From Hippophae tibetana (lineage: Eukaryota > Streptophyta > Magnoliopsida > Rosales > Elaeagnaceae), in assembly GCA_037013495.1 (NCBI GenBank), contig CM072809.1, positions 5,107,001 through 5,171,000 of the forward strand: 64,000 nt of DNA. Direction: 5' to 3'. Below, in pieces: positions 13,367-25,983 of this stretch (the first letter of the stretch is position 1; each line of letters begins with the position of its first letter). Position numbers and translations under genes: made by a program. The notes under the pieces are model-generated. The model was not told the DNA's origin, did not search any database, and saw only the letters and a list, made by a program, of their open reading frames with translations.

Positions 13367-14636
13367 CTTATGTATATGACTAATTAATTTCTGAAATTGT
13401 CTAATGAATCAATCCAGAGAATGATCGTGACTACGTTTATAGTTTGCATTGAGAGAGAGTTTACTTTCATGATGACCCAGATCAGAGTTCAAAGTCAATC
13501 ACGTACTAATAGCTAGCAAAACCTTTATAAAATCATAAATCAAATAAAAAATTATAATAACGACAACACAAAAATATTATTCTTTGTGCAACTATATGTT
13601 ATTAAGTACTTAATTTGTTTAATTAATCCAATTATATATATGCTTTTCTAATCTCTAATTAACAACCACTTAATTTTCTTTCTCTTTTTATCATTTTCTC
13701 ATATCTAGAATTTTGTGTTTAAATTTGTGATTTAAAATAAAATAAAAAGTAAATTATTTTCTTCAATAGAAAAAGAAAATATGTTAGTTAATCTATGTTT
13801 TAATAAAAATAAAATTATAAATATTTTTGGTTACTATTGCACTATTTATTAATTTTAAACCAATTATTCCTTAAAGGCAAAGTAATTACTCTAATTATAT
13901 AGTACTAATTTCAAGAGTATAATTTACATGATGAGCTGTGAATGTGGTGAAAATTAAGATCTAGGAAGTAGATTGGAATATAAAACAATACGATATGATA
14001 TGATTTGACATATTTTAATCAGTTTCTTAAATACTTCGAACACAACATAATAAGATAAACAAAAATTAATTCATTAAATTAATATTTTGATATTATTTTA
14101 CTCCTTAAACCTGACACAAAACATGTTTATTATCAGATAACTCGAATAAAAAATAAACAGCACGATAAAAACAATTTTATTAATAGATTGATTTTAGGCT
14201 ATCAGTTTATCAAATATATATAACACAGTTGTCACTCTGACTGATAGGATTAGATTAAATATACTTAGTCTGATGTTTAAACGCTGACGGATACTATTAA
14301 CATAAAAATAATTAAAGATTGTTCTACTTGTTCTTCTTTATTTTTCTTTGTATTTTTTTTATTTTCAAATGTCCGTGCATTTAATCCTGAATTTTGTTTT
14401 CATCTAAGCATCATTTAATTCGATTAAATTAATACTTAATCCAATAATAATTAAATTATACTATTTTTTATTAAACTTTAATTAAATATATATTTTTTTT
14501 CAAAATTTTAAAATATATAATTTGTTTCTTAAACTTTTAGAACTTCGTATAAAAAAAATTAAATTTTAAATCATACGATTTAATAACTAAATTTTAAAAT
14601 TTCATCCAATTAAATTTTCAATCCATACATACACAC

Positions 14637-14668
<32 letters not shown>

Positions 14669-14690
14669 GTTTGGAGGGAATTTAAATATC
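13367..14690. other. Upstream region of the minus-strand receptor kinase
   Basis: AT-rich sequence upstream of the ATG at 13366, with no open reading frame of note. It should contain the promoter, but no individual motif stands out enough to call. A short (TA)n run lies at 14649-14668, just before the LTR element at 14691. Confidence 0.4.
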
Positions 14691-15117
14691 TGATTTTAGT
14701 GATTTTTTAATGAGAAGTAAGAAATAATATAATTGAATATATCTTGTATTCTCTTCATTTAAAGTATATATATATATATCTTTACGTACGTACATAACGG
14801 GGTGTGCCTTAAGCAACCTGAATATCATGATCTAATTTACAGAAATCAGATTGTTACAAGTATTTACAAATAAGAGGGTGTTTATATGAAGGCCGTTCAT
14901 GGAGAACGACTTTGATCACCTCGAGATATCATAGTTTCATCAGATCCTATCATCCATTATCTCACTATTTGATGACGAAATACTCTTGTAGATTGGGTTT
15001 GTGTGTCTTACCAAGTTTTGTTGGGCGCAGGCTCGCCAGTCTTATGTCATTGCTTTACCCTAGCGGGGTACCTGCACTTATTAGGTGGTATGCTCATTAC
15101 ATATTTAATATCAAACA
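14691..15117 (+). repeat. Left LTR of the LARD-like element
   Basis: Aligns along its length with 28304-28723 with scattered substitutions and small indels, for example TTACGTACGTACATAACGG here against TTACGTACATAACGAG on the right. TG..CA ends. Confidence 0.8.
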
Positions 15118-15520
15118 TTAACTATCTCATTCTCTTGGATTTTGAGAAGTCAAGAGAATAATCCGATCACATATTCATAACGACCACTTGGATAATGTAA
15201 ATTTATACTGTGTTCAATGATACTATTTTTATATTATTATTTTTTTAAGACTTTTCATCTTCTCATTTTTCCTTTATAAATAGTGGAGAATTTACTTTAC
15301 TTTTTTTGTTTTTAACTAAGTTATTATATTAAGAGGATTTCAGTTTGTTAATTACACAGAGGTCGTTTTATTCTTCCATAAGGTAGCTCAAAAATTATTT
15401 GAGTCATTTGAGATCGTTTATCTAACGTCGTTCACTGGGATTCAAGTTACTGCTATATCATTTACTCTTTGATTTTGATACGAACTTCTCGTTATAGGTA
15501 ATTATTCATCCTCTTTCTTA

Positions 15521-15995
15521 ATGTCGCATAAAGGAAAAGAAGTGATATCTTCTAAGAGAGATCTTTCCAAAAATATTTCCAGTCGTATTTCCTCAAGGTC
15601 GTTATTAACCAAACAACCTAAAATGACGGGGAGTAGTGATAATAGGTCCTCCCCGAGAATTGTCAAGGAAGAGATTCTCGCTCTTCCTGCTTCCTCGGGG
15701 TCTAAAGCGGTGTCTACCTCATCATCACGGGGTTCATATCATGTTATTAGGATTCTCATGCCCACATCTACCAAGGTACCTCGCCCAAAAAAGAAAAAGG
15801 AAAAACAAGGGCAAACCTACATATAGAACCAAAGATAAACATCAGATTGAAAAGATGTCGAGTGTTTTAACAGTTAAAGATTTGGAAAAAATTAGGCAAA
15901 CATATGACATTCCAACCCATGTAGGGTTAATGTCATTACCTCCTCATTTATATGATGTTGATGATCCACCACCGGGGTGGTGGGTTATTGATGAA
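15521..15995 (+). pseudogene. Gag-like ORF of the LARD-like element, 5' part (split)
   Basis: The ORF starts MSHKGKE at 15521, runs through a Ser/Lys-rich basic segment, and changes frame within an A-rich tract near 15785-15800. A second frame then gives LTVKDLEKIRQTYDIP and PPPGWWVIDE, typical of plant retroelement gag-like proteins in which a glycine-proline motif precedes a GL-R-x-P block. It is cut at 15995 by inserted DNA and resumes at 26974. The frame change plus the insertions make it non-functional. Confidence 0.6.
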
Positions 15996-17807
15996 TGCTC
16001 AAAAAGCACTAAAATAACCATGATTTTATGCACATTAATTGATTAAAAATATATATATTTATATGTTTTATCATATATTTATATAAATTTGTCTTTTTCG
16101 GAATCACGGGTATTTTTATTGTTTTTCAGCTATTTTGGCTTAAAAACGCAACTTAAAAACTCAAAGAGGAATACTGGAAGCAATACATCACAAATATATT
16201 AATAAATAAATGGGGAAAGGTCAACAAATATGGAAAAATTGGACAAAATTGGTCAAAAATGACAAAAATGTCAAAAAGGAGAAAATCACGCCGCCGCGCC
16301 CCAGCGCCCAGCTCCGCCCCAAGCTGCGCACGCGGTACTGTTCATCCACGCAGCACTGCGCGCGCGGTACTGTTCACGTGCAGCCGCCCCCGTCATGCTG
16401 ACGTCATCAAATGACATCAGCAATCACTAATCCGCATTTTTACATTTTTTTAACATTTTTTTCTCTACTTTTTCTCTCCATCCTCACCTATAAATATCCC
16501 CCTTCCCTTCACTTCAAAACACACCTTCAAAACCTCCAAATACATTCTTTTCTCTCTTTCTTTCTCTCTTTTCTTAGATTTTTAGTTTTTCTTATGTTTT
16601 CTTAGTTTTTAGCTTTTCTTAGTGAATTTCTCTTAGATTTAGAGTTCTTCCCTTTTTGGGAAGAACTAGTTATGTTTTTGTAATATTTTAGCTCTTTGAT
16701 TCAATAAATGGGAGTGTAAATTCCGCTTGGAGTTTTTCCAGCAACGGGAATAGCGTCGAAGTTCTGTAAGGATTTTATTTTCTTTACAGTTATTTTTTAT
16801 GCTTTATTCTTACATGTTATATTTAATTTGTCTGTGATTAAATTTAACTGTGTTGTCTGTTTATAATCATGATGTAATAATAACGTTATTATGCTTGCGA
16901 AATATTAAATAGGTAAAAATCTCTAAAATGAATTGATTTTATTTTTATTCATGATTTTATATTAAGAATGTTAGAGAGAAATATATTATTTTTCATTACA
17001 AACTTAAACCTGAAAATTAGATTTTAAGGTTTAGTTATCCGGTCTGATTTAGAGTAGTGCTCTTTTATTTGATGGTACAATCGCCCGGTAGTTAGAGTGA
17101 AGCTCTATTTCAAAAGTTTTTATAAGAATTATTATCTGAAAATGTATTGACGACATGTTTTCAGTAGTGGTTTTAAAACTTGAAAGTTAGTACTCGGATA
17201 ACTAAATTCTTAGGTTTAATTTGGACACATTGAATAAAGTTTAAACTGTCTAACCTCAACAAAGGTGGCATTTAAATGATTCATTTTCAATCTCTTAGAA
17301 AAAGGAATTAATTTAATTAGGCAAATTAGTTATCAACCCCACCCATAGGTGTTAATTGATTTGTTTAGTTAACAAAGAATATCTAACCCCACCAAAGGTG
17401 GTATTCATACAAAAAAGGGAGAATCAATAAATATCAATTCATATCTTTAATAACCTAGATAATATGAGCAAGCATAATTAACTTAGTTATTATATCCATA
17501 AATACTCCGTCATTATAAATGATAAAATTTGCATGAATGTTTATTGAATCTATGTTTATTTTTATGTAAGTAGATTAAAAACACAAAAACCCCAAAATAT
17601 CGTGACAGGATGTTTAGGATTTAATTTCGTTTTTAGAAGTTTGAATAATAAATTAAAAACCACATACATTCCTTCCTTAGATCGACCTTGGGAGTATACT
17701 TATCATTTTCTTCGAAATGATTCGTGCACTTGCGAGAGTTTTATAAATATTAAAACCAAAGTATTGGCAAGAATCGGCGATGCCGGTTTTCGCTCATCAG
17801 TTATACA
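15996..17807 (+). mobile_element. Truncated gypsy-type LTR and leader
   Basis: It begins TGCTCAAAAAGCAC at the break in the gag-like ORF. It contains a GC-rich block (16285-16400), a TATAAATA box at 16489 followed by a pyrimidine-rich, transcription-start-like region, and a long AT-rich leader. It ends in a segment (GGCAAGAATCGGCGATGCCGG, 17766-17786) resembling the primer-site neighbourhood of plant Athila/Tat gypsy elements. No gypsy coding sequence follows, because the CACTA terminus starts at 17808. Family assignment rests on overall LTR organisation and is tentative. Confidence 0.45.
16489..16496 (+). promoter_or_regulatory. TATA box of the truncated LTR
   Basis: TATAAATA in the context CACCTATAAATATCCC. 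It lies about 90 bp after a TGACGTCA palindrome (16399-16406) and just before a CT-rich tract, the usual layout of a plant LTR promoter. Confidence 0.5.
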
Positions 17808-17831
17808 CACTACTACATAAATATGCATTAA

Positions 17832-18013
17832 AGTCGGTTCTCTAAACCGACTTTAAATTTAGAGACTTAAAATGTAAAGTTGGTTCATGCCGTGAATCGA
17901 ATTTACGTATAGAGTCAGTTCATACCGTGAACCGAATTTACGTGTAGAGTCGGTTCATATCGTGAACCGACTTTACGTGTAGAGTCGGTTCATGCCGTGA
18001 ACCGACTTTACAC
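17832..18013. repeat. Subterminal palindromic tandem repeats of the CACTA element
   Basis: After a first AAGTCGGTT...AACCGACTT palindrome at 17831-17854, four further units at ~35-37 bp spacing (17876-18013) each contain GTCGGTTCAT.CCGTGAAC (or a variant) with its inverted partner. Related palindromes occur at 26888-26935 at the other end. CACTA subterminal repeats are the usual binding sites of the TnpA-type protein. Confidence 0.85.
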
Positions 18014-19199
18014 GTATTTTTTTTTATTTTTATTTTAATGTTTTGTATATTATTCAGTATATATATATATATAACATAAAAAAACTAAAATATAAATAAT
18101 AATACAAATAATTAAAAATTTAAATATATTTAATTACTTGATAATTAAATTTATTACAAAAACAAATAATGCATAAATAATACATATAGTTAACTTAAAT
18201 TACAAATAAAATAATGTCGTCAAAGTATAATTATTATGTGATCGAGTAAGCTTGGTTGGCTTAGAATCTTGATTGGCCTTCACAAGCATTATGACAAAAA
18301 AACAGCTGATCCATATAACAAATATTCTCCTACATACATGAGAACGTAAAACATCCATCAAAAAAGTAGTCTAAACTTCAGACGTACGAATGAAGAAATT
18401 AAATCATTATAAATATTACCATAAAAAAGAGATTACCACGTACAACGACATTCGACGAACTCATATTAGCATTATTAATCATTTGTCTATATATATGAAG
18501 TTATCTGGAATCTCTACTACTATTTTTTAATGCTATATATAATGAACTCTAAATATGAAATCAATTGTAACTTCGATTTCTTACTTGGCTTGTGTGAGTT
18601 TTGGTGCCCTTAAACATATGGAACACGTTCATGTGCACCAAAACTCATACAAACCAAGAAACAAATCGGACCTACGTACACCTGATTTGTACATTTAGAG
18701 CTCATTATATCATTAAAAATACTAGCAGAGATTCCAGATAAATTCATATTTATAAATAAATGATTAATAAAGTGTTAATATGAGTTCGTCAAATGCAAGT
18801 AGGAAAGAGAGATGAGATGTAGTTTGGGCCAAAAATAGGTCCATAAAACAATGCATTCCCCTAAATACATGAGCATATATATGATTAATCATCATCAAAC
18901 AAGTGATTTCAGACACAGGAATAGATAGAGAAGGCCAAATCATTAAAAAATTTACTGTTATGTTGTCATATGCTATTCAAGATCATCAGAATCTTCTCCT
19001 GATTCTTCTTATGATGATATAATTTGAACCATATGTTCTGCCCATTCCTCTCGTAAATCATCAAAAATTTATTGGTCGTAACCCGTCTTGTTTCAACCAA
19101 AGAACTACATGTATTCAAAATCAAAATAAGAATATGATTTCATTTATTTACAAAAACAAACTCAAATATGTTAAAAACTTGTATGTATATGGGTAAAAT

Positions 19200-19856
19200 A
19201 TATTACCACATCATCAATTGGAATTTTAATATTTGTGATGATTTCGCTCATAAACTTCATAACATAATAACCACACATGACTCCATTATTTTGTTGTGGA
19301 ACCTACAAAAAAAAGTGCATGTATACATGAATTTTCATATTCGAACATCCTTATTATTTAATTGTAAAATTAATAAAATTATTAATATTGAATTGTACAT
19401 ACCATAATTTTTGTCCATATAAGCTTATGAGATTTTTTAAGGACAATGCCCATAAACTTGTTCCACAACTTCCATGCCCTATCAAGGTATAAAACGATTA
19501 GTTTTTATTAAATATTACAAAAAATAATAGAAAAAACTAATATGTAACTATATATAACTCTTACATTCCAACAACTGTTTTTGTATCTTTACTCAGTTCT
19601 ATGGAAGCTGAGTCACAGTACCAAGCATGATTATTGAACATATCAATGATTACCAACATCCAATGATCTTGGCCTTGTTCAAACCTTAATGGCCAATGGA
19701 TTATCAACTTTTGATTTCTGCTAAGCGTTAATGCTCTATCACATAATTGTTTAGCTCTAATGCTAACATCCTTCTCTTGATATTGATTGACATATGAAGA
19801 ATCATAGAACATTGCTAAATGTGATGAGTGATTATGTTGAAGTCGATAATAGCAAG

Positions 19857-19945
<89 letters not shown>

Positions 19946-22345
19946 GATAATATAAATATAATTATATATGTTCTGCATAAATAAAAAAAAACTAACTAGA
20001 TTGAGGACTCACATTGTCCACACTTGAATTATACTTAAATCGATCATTTGATATTCAAATATTTGCAACAAGCACTCGATCGATATATAAGTTTGGCCGA
20101 TGTCTACACCAGAAACTTCAATAGAAAGTGGCACAGTCCATCCATCATTTATGCTAGATGCCCTCCCAACAATAGTCATCAAAGTGCCAAGATTTCTACT
20201 GAACTGTAACACATAAGTATGACTATACTTTTTCCAAGGCTTCTTCTTGAATGACTTGGTGCACGATGATTGGCCACTAGTCATAGATTTAGCACGAGAT
20301 ACTTGCTTGGTATCTCTTAAATGTGCCGCATTTAAGAGTTCTGGTATAATAGACTACCAAAAAAGTATCATATATGTATTTTTAGTAACAATAAGATCAC
20401 ATTAAATAATAGTAGTAAACAAGTGTTATTTTTTAAGTTAAAAAATAGTACCATGTCAAAATTTAGAACAACTTGAATCGACAGCCAAGCCACATACTGT
20501 CCAACTGCCTCTTGGACTGTGGTAGCATCAGAAGACATAGGTAGTGGAAAATCATGAAATAATGATTGATCAATTACTATTCGCCAATGATTAGGCAAAT
20601 ATTGATTATGAATCATCCGATCATCGCTCAATTGTTGTACCGTTTCAATAGCAACATAGTCCGTTGACGAAGGATGTTTCAACAAACATTTCATATTCTG
20701 TAAAAAAATTAAGTATTATATATAAAAAATAAAACATATAATAAGAATTTAAAAATAATAGATTATATACACCAAAAATTAAAATCTTACCACATATGAT
20801 TCATCAAATAGAGGATGACTCTTATGTGAGGTAGCTATTGGATGTACATTCTCACCAATATGTTTATCTTGGCTTGATTTATGGTAAGAATGTGCAGATT
20901 GCATTGGAGAAAATGAACCACTACTTGATTGCATATGCATTCCTGGCATATAATGAGGACCAATAGGATGGCTATATCCCATACTGGATGTAGTTTGAGC
21001 ACAATGAGATTGTGTGGATGGCATGGATGGTGGCATGCTTGGCATGGATTGTGGCATGCCTGGCATGGAAGGTGGTATGCCTGACATGGATGGTTGCATG
21101 CTTGGCCAATATGGCATGCCCTGGTTGTAGCATGATGCCATGGCTGACAGTTATTGTGATTGATGTTCTTTTAGAGTGGCAATCTCACTCATCACGGAGG
21201 CCTTAAAGAAGTTGAATTCTTCTTCAATTTTATTGTATTTCTCCTTACTTACCGTCTATTGCTTATGTTTTGGAATTTTAAAATACTCCATAGCACCATC
21301 ATATTGGCTACCTCCCCTAACACGACCAGGATGCTCGCGTCCGAATGCATGATATAAAGCATCTCTCCCAGGCTCTTCAATTATTTCACCCCTGGATATT
21401 TTTTCTTGAACAACTCTCTACAAATAATAAAGCACACAAACATATCATTCATTATTACATCAATTATTAAATATCAGTCAGACTTTTTATCAACCAAAAT
21501 TACTAACCAACTTATTTAATTGTTCTTCTCCTCGTTGACTCATCGGTCTTGCATTTTTCGTTTTGGGAGTCTTTGTTTCTATGTACAATTCAATTCGGGT
21601 AACAGGTCTACCCAATTCAGCTTCCTACATAAATTAGGAAAATTTTATTAACAATGACATGAAATTAAATTGAGAAAAATTAATATAAAAATATTTATAA
21701 AATTAAGACAAATTAATAATACCATTCTATATCTAACTTCAGGATTTGAAGACCTCCCAGTACGGTTAGGAAGAATGTTATGCATTTGGACATTCTGATG
21801 ATCTTCTATAATAATTTGAAATTCTTCTGAACGTCTATAATCCACAAAGTCTTTCCAAACTTGAGGTGTAATCCAGGGGTGTCCTTCAGGGATTTTGTAG
21901 ATCACATTCTCATCAAGTGTTTCCAAATATGGAAACACATAATTTTTCACCAATCTGAAAGTCTTGTATTCCTTCCACGCCTTATTTGCAATCTTATAAC
22001 ACTTGCCCTGCCAACTGTCATCGACTTTGTAACGATTCTATAAAAACACAGTACAAAAGATTAGATATAATACACCTAATATAATATATTTATTGATTAT
22101 AAAATATAAGAGACTTACATAAATGGTTATCCATATTTGAACTTTTCTGCATCGGTAACCTCAGACCAATGATTTATATTGATTGGTATACTGGACTTTA
22201 CCAGTCGACCAATAGAAGATTTCAATTGTTGACCATTTTCCCCTATTGGATTACCAGTAGCATCAAATATAACGGGTATTCTATCATCTGGGTTAAGTGG
22301 AGCATCAGGTATATTCACCCAACCCCTTCTTTTCAAATACCCCAA
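19200..22345 (-). CDS. CACTA second gene: En/Spm plant transposase domain plus C-terminal Ulp1-like cysteine protease
   Basis: Exons are read as separate open pieces. The first two (22345-22127, GYLKRRGWVNIPDAPLN...; 21953-21720, KIPEGHPWITPQVWKDFVDY, EVRYRM) match the plant En/Spm (Ptta) transposase domain. A Met/Pro/Ser repeat segment follows (21141-20780). Two middle exons (20694-20458; 20284-20009) have no recognised domain. The C-terminal part (19812-19564) reads GQDHWMLVIIDM...AWYCDSASIE, the His and Asp of a Ulp1/C48 peptidase. An exon near 19296-19200 reads QQNNGVMCGYYVMKF, with the catalytic Cys codon at 19275-19273 and the oxyanion Gln upstream. Exon ends are approximate, and one more short exon probably lies near 19480-19410. 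I saw no certain lesion. Role in transposition unknown; SUMO-type deconjugation is an inference from the fold. Confidence 0.65.
19858..19940. repeat. (TA)n microsatellite
   Basis: About 80 bp of uninterrupted TA dinucleotide in an intron-like gap of the CACTA second gene. Confidence 0.95.
21012..21115 (-). repeat. Coding minisatellite (Met-Pro-Ser repeats)
   Basis: About five imperfect ~21-bp units (plus-strand GGCATGGATGGTGGCATGC-like) encode repeated SMPxMPP motifs in the second CACTA gene. Low complexity; probably a flexible linker between the transposase and protease parts. Confidence 0.8.
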
Positions 22346-22472
22346 TGGATCATTTGGATTTACAAGCTAAATATCCATGAAATATCTGCAAACAGTGGAG
22401 AAATATAAATTAATTGACAATTTTAGGAACACACATATATACAAGAGTTATTACAACAATATAGAACATACA

Positions 22473-25400
22473 TTATGTTCTATTAGGTTGTTGATCATAT
22501 ACATATATTCCTTCACAATCACTTCGAGTCCATGTCGAAGAATCATCATCATCAATTAGATCATCACGTACATTAGGTAATTTATTTGAGAAATTACTAA
22601 TATTGGTTAATGTATCAAGCATAGAGTCATCATCTTCTACAACATCACAATGATAAATCTCTTTTTGTGGAGGCGTTAACACAACAGACCATATTGGATC
22701 AATTTGATCGCTCACGTAAAATACTTGTTTTGCATGAAGTGCTAACGTGAAAGGATCATCTGTGTGACTTATCCTGGATAAATTTACAAGGGTAAATCCA
22801 AAATCATCTATTTTATATCCAACATTGATAACACCTTCGACCCAATCACACAAGAATACTGTTTCATGGAAGACCTCATAATCCAATTCCCAAATCTCTT
22901 GTATTATACCATAATATGTTCTATCAGAAAGTACATGATTAACATCTTTTGAACTGGCAAATTGCATAGTTTGTGCAACCATCTTCACCCCACTATTTTG
23001 ATTTACTCGGACTTTGTCCCTAGCTTGAGTCGTAAACCTCGATCCATTTATTGTGAAACTATGAAATGATTTGACATCGAATTTGGGGTCATGTGCAAGC
23101 CATTGTAAACTTTCTGATATTTTATGATTGGGTTTCTTGAGTTCATCTCGAATCTATGTATACAAAAACACGAAATGTGTTTAGAGCAAAGTTTTAAAAC
23201 ATTGAATAGATCTAGGAAGATACATGCATGATTTTTTGTTTGTGACACTTACGTGGTTGCGAAACCAATTAATAAGCTCTCGCTTATGTTCATCATACAA
23301 CCATTTTTATCCTCCTTTTTTTTATAACGAGGATCGATCTTCAATAAGTTTAAATGCATCCTGTAATGTTATTAAATATATATTAAGTTATATATCATCA
23401 TTAATAGTTAAATGAAAGATGAAACAATGAACATCACTTACTCTATGTACGGTTGTGCCTCATTATTATTTATCAAAATGATTCGGTGTGCTTTTTCCCA
23501 TCGAGTGCGATCAATAAATAATTTCTTACTTCCACCAAGCATAGGGTTACCTACTTGGATCATGTGACGTTCTAAGAACAAATTGTGCGTAGGATTCCCA
23601 ATTTCAGTGCAACCACTAAAGTATTCAGAACAAAACTCAATGGCCTCTTCAGCAATGTAGCATTCCACCATGCATCCTTCAGGTCGATATCTATTATTTA
23701 CTTATCCTTTAAGGACTTGCATATATCTCTCAAAAGGATACATCCACCTTAAGTAAGTAAGACCACATAATTGAACCTCTCGAACTAAATGAACACATAA
23801 GTGAATCATTATATCGAAGAAAGAAGGAGGAAAATATTTTTCAATTAGACACAAAGTTTCTACAATTTCTTTCTGTAAAGAATTTAACTCGCCAATTGAT
23901 ATAGATTTCTTGCATATTGTATTGAAGAATGAACAAAGCCGAATTATTGATATTAGAACATGTTTTGGAAGAATTGATCTAATAGCAACTGGTAATAACT
24001 GTTGCATTAAGATATGACAGTCATGTGATTTCAATCCATACAGTCTCTTATCGGTGATAGACACAAAATTTCTTAAGTTGGATGAGTAACCATCAGGAAC
24101 TTTCACACCTTCCAAACATTTACAAAACACATCCTTCTCTTTTGTTGACATTGTATATGATGTTGGTGGCAAGTATGTTCGATTCTTATCATTTTCCACC
24201 CTTGGTTCCAATTCAGGTCGTATGCCTAGTTTCTTTAAATCCAATCTTGCTTTAATGCCATCCTTTGTTTTTCCAGGTATATTAAGTAAAGTACCAATCA
24301 AGATTTCACATACATTCTTCTCAATGTGCATGACATCTAAGATGTGACGAATGTGTAGGTCTTTCCAATAAGGTAATTCCCAAAATATTGATTTTTTTTC
24401 CAACAACCATTCGGTTCAAACTCTTTTTCATTTTCACCAATTTCATTAGTTGACATCTTTCGTTTCCCTACCTTGGTGAGTTTTTTTTCATCTTTTCATA
24501 TCGTTTGAATGTCATCCCATTCAATTGCCTTAATATCTCAATACCTCGCAAAGGTCGAGTTGCATGATCATGATCTTCTTCACCATCGAACGGTTTCCTT
24601 TGGTATCTAAACTTGTGTCCAGATGGCAAAAATCTCCTATGTCTTCTATAAGACATCTTTTGTCCGTGAACAAGATACTTTGTAGAAGTTCCATCACTAC
24701 ATATAGGACATCCCTTGTAATCTTTTGTTGCATGTCTTGATAAGTTTCCATAGGCAGGAAAATCATTAATTGTCCATAAAAGGACCCCCTTCAAGTTAAA
24801 GTATTCTTCTTTATATGCATCGTAAACATTTACACCATCATTCCATAACGTCTTTAAATCATCTATCAGAGGCTGCAAATATACATCAATATCAACACCG
24901 GGTTGTTTCGGTCCTGAGATCAATAATGTTAACATTATGAATTTTCTTTTCATACACAACCAGGGAGGAAGGTTGTATGTTACCATAATTACTGGCCAAC
25001 AGCTATATCTACTACTGAGGGAATTATGTGGATTAATTCCATCAGCAGCAATGGCAAGACGCAGATTGCACGGATCAGATGAAAATTGAGAAGATAAATT
25101 ATCTACTACTTTCCAATTTGGAGAATCACAAGGATGACGTAGCACCCCATCATCAGATCGATTATCTGAATGCCAATTTAACATCTTTGATGTATATATA
25201 CTATTAAACAACCTTTGTAAGCGAGGAATCAGAGAAAAGTACCAAAGAACCTTTGCAGGCACGCCTTTCTTATGTTTTGTACTCTCATTTGTACCATGCT
25301 TCCATCTCGATTCTTTACACATAGGACAATCATGTAATGTCTCATATTCTTTTCTATAAAGAATGCAATCATTAGGACAAGCGTGAATCTTATGATATTC

Positions 25401-25983
25401 CATGCCAAATCGACTAAGAGATTTCTTCACTTCATACATTGAATGGCAATTCAATACCCTCAGGAAACATATCGACTAGTAGATTTAGTAATTCTGTGAA
25501 TCTCTTGTCAGAAAAACCATGTTTTGCCTTGACATTGTACAAATGAACCAATCCTGACATTTTAGTGTATTTTTTACATTTTGGATACAATGGTTTTTCG
25601 ACATCTTCTATAAGTTTATTAAAGGTTTCGGGATCATCCTCGCGTAATTCATCTTCAACACCACGAAACATATTTTCTGTCTGTACATTATGATATGATG
25701 TATGTAATCCACTCACATTCTTATTATACTTTTCCCCATGAGTATTATCAATATTTTCTCCATGATAATACCAACATTTATAGCTCAATAGAATACCATT
25801 ACGGATAAGGTGATACTTAACCTCATCAAATTCATGAAATCGCTCATTTTTACATTTAACGCATGGGGATCGAATCATACTACTTCCAGTATTACTAGTT
25901 CTACAAGCAAATTCCATGAAACTTTCAACTGCAGAAATATAGTCTTGCTCAATTCTACACTTTGACATCCAAGATTTGTCCAT
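22473..25983 (-). pseudogene. TNP2-type CACTA transposase, disrupted
   Basis: Domain order on the minus strand: transposase-associated domain (25983-25750, WMSKCR then a C-x2-C zinc-type pair), Transposase_21/TNP2 core (25454-24468, HACPNDCILYR, CPMC, DGINPH, NDFPAYG, CPIC), core and DUF4218 (24406-23702, ELPYWKD, DVMHIEKNVCE, SHDCHILMQQLLP), and DUF4216 (22870-22690, VFYVSDQID-W). Lesions: a frame change near 25445 where the first two blocks meet; frame changes at A-runs near 24482 and 24396; and a TAA at 23702-23704 where the conserved LKGY-V reading expects Tyr. The tail could include introns (donor ATAGA|GTAAGT near 23442). It would cut DNA at the CACTA ends if intact. Confidence 0.85.

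Noticed and set aside
16210..16401. GC-rich ORF in the truncated LTR
   Set aside because: It lies in LTR promoter sequence upstream of a TATA box, has no domain, and its codons are dominated by a Pro/Arg-rich GC patch.
17831..18016. Regularly spaced repeats as a CRISPR-like array
   Set aside because: The spacing is short, the spacers are nearly identical to each other, and the units sit next to a CACTA terminus, so they are transposon subterminal repeats.
19858..19940. Long TA tract as a possible regulatory or origin-like element
   Set aside because: It is a plain (TA)n microsatellite in an intron-like gap of the CACTA gene; nothing around it suggests a special role.
22160..22560. Plus-strand ORFs opposite the CACTA genes
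   Set aside because: Antisense to transposase exons, with no homology of their own.
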